Positions 60,583 through 64,000 of a stretch of 64,000 nucleotides of DNA are shown here, in pieces. The stretch's first letter is position 1; every line of letters starts with the position of its first letter. Below the pieces are notes generated by a model. The model ran no database searches and was not told the DNA's origin. It saw nothing but the letters and a program-made list of their open reading frames with translations. Both the position numbers and the translations under genes were made by a program. This DNA comes from Firmicutes bacterium UBA6113. Its GTDB lineage: Bacteria; Bacillota; Clostridia; Tissierellales; Sedimentibacteraceae. Location of the stretch: assembly GCA_002422545.1 (NCBI GenBank), contig DIWF01000024.1, positions 120,648-184,647 of the forward strand, written 5' to 3'.

Positions 60583-60895
60583 TCTATTCACCTCCTTATG
60601 TCAAGGATTGTATCCGCTAAATTCCCAAATTCCTACAATTTTATTATTTGAATTCGTTAATTTTTAATATTTTGTTCGTTTACTTTTTTCGTCATCATAC
60701 TATCTTTTTAAATACAATCTTTTTAAAAATTACACTTAAGTAAATCTCATTTTTTATATGTAAATTAACCTCCCTGAAGAATAAGATGTAAAATGTCGCC
60801 AAAATGCTTAAATGTAGTACTATGTAGATACTATGATGATATGCTACTATGAGTTAAGATTTTATAAAAGGCATTATCTTTAGATGTAATAAGTT
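60583..60895. other. AT-rich intergenic region
   Basis: 313 bp, very AT-rich, no gene, repeat or terminator recognised. It probably holds the promoter of the 108-residue gene. Confidence 0.5.
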
Positions 60896-61573
60896 CTAAT
60901 TTATATGTGGGAACTTAGGTTCTTCTATTATATGTAAACTACTCTCCCCATAGTTTTCAATTGAAACACTATTATTAAATATATCAAAACCATTAGCCGC
61001 TAAATATTCTTTTAATTTAATATAATCTAATTTAACACTTCCTGATTCGTCTATAGGTTTACCATATAAGCTTTCAATATAATAGTCTATATAAAATATT
61101 TGGTCTGCTTCAAATATATACGGGGATTTTAAGGGCTTTCGTGATAATAATGTATTTACATTCAAAGTTAATTTCTTTGCTTCTCCTGGTTCAAGCGAAA
61201 CAGGAATTGTAACTTTCTGACCATCAATGTAGACAATATCGCTTAAAATATTATTATACTGTATAAATGTATCATCTTCATACAAAAAAAGGTCATAGTC
61301 AATAATTGAAATACGTTGTTTCGAGGCATTGCTTATTATAACATCATATTGAACGACATCAATTAATGAGTTTTTAGAATCCAATTTTTTGTATGTTACA
61401 ATGTCTTTATACTGTATAGATGATAATACTATTGAAATATCTTCTATTTCATTTTGATTATCTTTTTTAATTATATAATATTACTGACATATTGACAGCA
61501 AAAGTGTCATAATAGGTATCACTATAGAAATTATATCCCATCGAATTTTCTTCTTAACCTTCTTTTTAGCCAC
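60896..61573 (-). pseudogene. Membrane-anchored protein gene with an in-frame TAA
   Basis: A GTG at 61571-61573 with AGGAG upstream starts a Lys-rich segment and a membrane helix (DIISIVIPIMTLLLSICQ), then TAA at 61481-61483, then YYIIKKDNQNEIEDISIVLSS and 170 more residues in the same frame. The distal part (residues 64-225) is an all-beta-like external domain (SNASKQRISIIDYDLFLYED, SLEPGEAKKLTLNVNTLLS). One nonsense mutation separates the anchor from the domain. A TTG at 61382-61384 could start the second part alone, but has no ribosome site. Confidence 0.7.
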
Positions 61574-61606
61574 AGTTTGCTCCTGTACACGATTGATTTC
61601 AAATAA

Positions 61607-62203
61607 TCACAATATTCTACTAACTAGATAATCTAATTCCGCGGCTAATTTTCTTAGTTTAATTATATTAGATGAATTCGGAAGATTATCAATTAAACTA
61701 TAGTTTTCTTTAAGATTTTCATTTATAGTAATAACCATTATTAATTGCCTATCCATTGTTCCATGATCTTTATATAATTTAGGAATATATTCAATAATAT
61801 AATTCAGAAGCTTGTTAATACAATGTAATGTTTGTTCAAGTTCTCCACGTACATACATCTCGTTTTGTGTTTGTAGTTCGGTTAGATATTCGCCAAATCC
61901 ATTAATATGCATACTGATAAAGTCGAATAGACTAAGAGTATTCGCAAACGGAATTTTATCTTCAAATTCAAGATATTTATCGTATTTTTCAGCAACTTTA
62001 CAGCCTACCAAAATATCTTCAGCAAATCGTCCTGTAGGATTGTAATCATTATAAGCAGATTCATACAAAGAAAAATATAATTGTTTAAAAAAAGATTTAC
62101 TTTCATTTTCTAACTTTATGATTTTATCTTCGTAATCCTTCTGTAAGCTATTAATTTCATTTTTATATTCTATTTTTAATTTATCAAATTCTTGCTTTTC
62201 CAT
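61607..62203 (-). CDS. Hypothetical coiled-coil protein
   Basis: 198 residues. The ATG overlaps the stop codon of the upstream gene (TAATG), which decides the start. Residues 1-45 form a charged coiled coil (EYKNEINSLQKDYEDKIIKLENESKSF); the rest is helical with no recognised motif. Coupled to the small membrane protein gene; the pair probably makes a membrane-linked complex of unknown role in the accessory region. Confidence 0.65.
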   Translation of the reverse strand: MEKQEFDKLKIEYKNEINSLQKDYEDKIIKLENESKSFFKQLYFSLYESAYNDYNPTGRFAEDILVGCKVAEKYDKYLEFEDKIPFANTLSLFDFISMHINGFGEYLTELQTQNEMYVRGELEQTLHCINKLLNYIIEYIPKLYKDHGTMDRQLIMVITINENLKENYSLIDNLPNSSNIIKLRKLAAELDYLVSRIL

Positions 62204-62454
62204 TAAATTATATATATATTTAGTCCCACCCACACAGTCACTGCAATACCTAATATTGAAAGTCCTATTTCAATTTCATCTATTGAACTCGTATCATAAT
62301 CTTTTATAAAAATTGCTCCGAATAGTATGATACTAATTAGTGCGGGTGTTATCAATGCAAATATTTTTAGATTTTTATGCTCCGCTATTAACAGCCCAAT
62401 TACTAAAGCAAACATTAGAAATCCGAATATAAAAAAGACAAAACTACTATCCAT
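62203..62454 (-). CDS. Small three-helix membrane protein
   Basis: 83 residues. Three hydrophobic segments: SSFVFFIFGFLMFALVIGLL, IFALITPALISIILFGAIF and IGLSILGIAVTVWVGLNIYI. Start is the ATG after GAAGG; an upstream GTG adds five residues. Translationally coupled to the coiled-coil gene. No family recognised. Confidence 0.65.
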   Translation of the reverse strand: MDSSFVFFIFGFLMFALVIGLLIAEHKNLKIFALITPALISIILFGAIFIKDYDTSSIDEIEIGLSILGIAVTVWVGLNIYII

Positions 62455-62632
62455 TACATGCACCTTCACTTATATGCTATTACCAATATTATACATCGCA
62501 AATCACTTCCCGTCTACAATAAAAGACTCCTCTAAGAGGTGTGCTTTTTTCTTCAATTGTAAAGTTTTTATGCAATTTGTATTAAAAAAGAACCCGGTTT
62601 TGATCTGACCCCAAAAAATTAAACATATAGTT

Positions 62633-63439
62633 TTAAGCAACCAATAAGGATTGAGTTTTGTATTTTACAGGACTCAGTCCTTTTAGTTTACTCTTTATTC
62701 TTTTTGTATTATACCAGTTGATATAATCTTCTAATTCTTTCTTAAAATGCTCTATGCTCGTAAAGTCTTGTAAATACAATAGCTCTAATTTAAGTAATCC
62801 AAAAAAATTCTCCATAACTGAATTATCAATGCAGTTCCCTTTTCGAGACATACTTTGTCGTATTCCTTTTTCTTTTAGTTGAGCTTGATAATGCTTCATC
62901 TGATATTGCCATCCTTGGTCAGAATGGAAAACTAATCCTTCAAGATTGGGATACTTAGCAAAAGCTTTGTTAAGCATTTCTTGTACTTGTGCATATGTAG
63001 GTCTATCTGTTATTGAAAAACTAATAATTTCCCTGTTAAAGAGATCTAATATAGGTGAAAGATAAAGCTTTTGCCCAAACAAAGAAAACTCTGTTACATC
63101 CGTTACCCATTTCTCATTTGGTTTAGTTGCTTCAAAATTTCTTTCTAGTAAATTAGGAGCAATTTCCCCAACCTCACCCTTGTAAGATTTGTATTTTTTC
63201 ATTCGCACAAGACAAATTAGACCGAGGTCTTTCATTAGTTTTCGTACAGTTTTATAGTTTATCATATATCCACTTTCTCTAAGTTTAAGTGTTATACGAC
63301 GATATCCGTATCTTCCATAATTCTCATGAAATAGTTGTTGTATTTTCTTCTTTATATCTGAGTATTTATCAGGCTTTTCTAGATTTTTTAAGTGATAGTA
63401 GTAAGTGCTTCTCGGAATATTTGCTATTTCAAGCAACAT
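62633..63439 (-). CDS. IS3-family transposase OrfB (DDE catalytic domain)
   Basis: 268 residues by its own ATG. Integrase core with KWVTDVTEFSL, the second Asp in HSDQGWQYQ, and the Glu in NSVMENFFGLLK: the DD(35)E triad. In IS3 elements OrfB is made as an OrfAB fusion by -1 frameshifting; the sequence around 63481-63486 (G-AAA-AAG) allows a slip that joins KAKIVTELRQEYSLDMLLEIANIPRSTYYYHL to OrfA. It ends in a normal C terminus (RIKSKLKGLSPVKYKTQ). Confidence 0.92.
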   Translation of the reverse strand: MLLEIANIPRSTYYYHLKNLEKPDKYSDIKKKIQQLFHENYGRYGYRRITLKLRESGYMINYKTVRKLMKDLGLICLVRMKKYKSYKGEVGEIAPNLLERNFEATKPNEKWVTDVTEFSLFGQKLYLSPILDLFNREIISFSITDRPTYAQVQEMLNKAFAKYPNLEGLVFHSDQGWQYQMKHYQAQLKEKGIRQSMSRKGNCIDNSVMENFFGLLKLELLYLQDFTSIEHFKKELEDYINWYNTKRIKSKLKGLSPVKYKTQSLLVA

Positions 63440-63471
63440 ATCCAGAGAATATTCCTGCCTTAATTCTGTAA

Positions 63472-63924
63472 CTATCTTGGCTTTTTCTTTGCTTGTAAGC
63501 TCTGCTTTTCCTGAACTAAGGCATTGTACTTTTTTAAATAAGCATTCTCCGCCCTTAATCTCTGAACTTCAGCAATTAAATCTTCTTCTCTTTCTTTAGA
63601 AATATTCTTAGGAGTTTTCATTGAGTTTTTATTCATAGATTTCTTTGGACGACCTCGTTTTTCTATAAGGAGTCCTTCCTCTCCTTCTTCATAATATATG
63701 CGTTCCCACATTAAAAGAGTTGCATCTGAGGGGATACCTAATTTAGCAGAAGCCTCATTAATAGACAAATGATTATTATGCATATATTTTACAGCATTTA
63801 ATTTGAATTCGCCAGAATAACTTCCTGATTTCATTATTAATCCTTCATATCCATGATTACTATACATTTTCCACCATCGTTTACCTACTGATCTAGAAAT
63901 ACCTAGTTCCTTTGTAAGCGTCAA
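63472..63924 (-). CDS. IS3-family OrfA, N-terminally truncated
   Basis: 150 codons from a TTG without a clear ribosome site. The first helix-turn-helix is only partly present (LTKELGISRSVGKRWWKMYSNHGYEGL); the second (YSGEFKLNAVKYMHNNHLSINEASAKLGIP) and the leucine-zipper tail (EREEDLIAEVQRLRAENAYLKKYNAL) are complete. Relatives have about 25 more N-terminal residues. A TAG stop directly upstream confirms the loss, so the element is probably immobile. Confidence 0.8.
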   Translation of the reverse strand: MTLTKELGISRSVGKRWWKMYSNHGYEGLIMKSGSYSGEFKLNAVKYMHNNHLSINEASAKLGIPSDATLLMWERIYYEEGEEGLLIEKRGRPKKSMNKNSMKTPKNISKEREEDLIAEVQRLRAENAYLKKYNALVQEKQSLQAKKKPR

Positions 63925-63961
63925 ATACGCCTAACCTAAATAACACTTCACCGGATATCAA

Positions 63962-64000
63962 TTAAATATCCGGTGAATATAATTCTTCAAGTGCTTCTTT
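63962..64000 (-). CDS. C-terminal end of a gene that enters from beyond the window
   Basis: Thirteen codons: KEALEELYSPDI followed by TAA. A hairpin (CACCGGATAT facing ATATCCGGTG) overlaps and follows the stop codon, as terminators often do. Too short to identify. Confidence 0.35.
   Translation of the reverse strand, partial: KEALEELYSPDI

Larger units (their letters stand above)
62601..63930 (-). mobile_element. IS3-family (IS150-group) insertion sequence, 5'-truncated
   Basis: The 3' edge (TGATCTGACCCCAAAAAATT at 62601) looks like an IS150-type terminal repeat 30 bp after the transposase stop codon. The matching repeat expected upstream of orfA is absent, and orfA lacks the first part of its N-terminal HTH, so the element lost its right end. 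Boundary at 63930 is approximate. Confidence 0.7.

Noticed and set aside
1..64000. tRNA, rRNA and CRISPR arrays
   Set aside because: Looked for cloverleaf-like GGTTCGAATCC arms, rRNA signatures and regularly spaced repeats; none was convincing.

Overview
The window comes from a low-GC, Gram-positive anaerobe, most likely a member of the Clostridia that ferments amino acids (a Sedimentibacter/Tissierellia-like organism is my guess; no rRNA is present to test it). The reasons are the AT-rich intergenic DNA, strong AGGAGG ribosome-binding sites with TTG and GTG starts, a four-subunit 2-oxoacid:ferredoxin oxidoreductase, HMG-CoA-lyase-like and adenine deaminase genes, and sigma-54 promoters in front of catabolic genes. 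Almost every gene is on the minus strand.

1-6.3 kb: a catabolic operon (HMG-CoA-lyase-like enzyme, a P-loop ATPase, oxidoreductase delta-alpha-beta-gamma) and a DASS/SLC13 anion transporter. Each has a sigma-54 promoter and the same GTTAA-N5-GTTAA element 82-85 bp upstream, so one enhancer-binding protein outside the window probably controls both. 6.3-11.8 kb: DNA repair methyltransferase, xpt, a histidine-kinase relative without its histidine, adenine deaminase and a GltD-like flavoprotein. 12-18.2 kb: gltBD. 18.5-22 kb: a lone receiver protein, a small HesB-like protein, a TadE/TadG-like gene behind a clear class-I c-di-GMP riboswitch, and murI.

22.1-28.3 kb is the most coherent regulatory find. 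A LysR gene is followed by an operon for a methionine-type ABC importer (MetN, MetI, MetQ), a lactate/2-hydroxyacid dehydrogenase and a class-I aminotransferase. Between them lie a MET-box-like dyad, a promoter, a 36-codon leader peptide packed with Met codons, an antiterminator segment that includes the leader stop codon, and an intrinsic terminator. I read this as ribosome-mediated attenuation by methionine. I infer that the two enzymes interconvert methionine with its keto and hydroxy analogues.

28.6-35.1 kb: a PadR/DUF2812 pair, and a two-component system followed by a MacAB-like exporter whose adaptor has two tandem modules. 35.6-44.3 kb: assorted single genes and a MerR/UvrA2-type ABC pair, the latter preceded by a leader ORF and a terminator-like hairpin that look like a drug-responsive attenuator.

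44.8-64 kb is accessory DNA with decayed genes, intergenic repeats and hairpins. It holds a candidate defence island: a 1322-residue nuclease-STAND NTPase-helical-repeat protein (Avs-like), a 1077-residue nuclease-TPR protein, an EVE-domain/PD-(D/E)xK protein (candidate modification-dependent nuclease) and several unrecognised genes. It ends in a 5'-truncated IS3/IS150-type element. I saw no tRNA, rRNA or CRISPR array.
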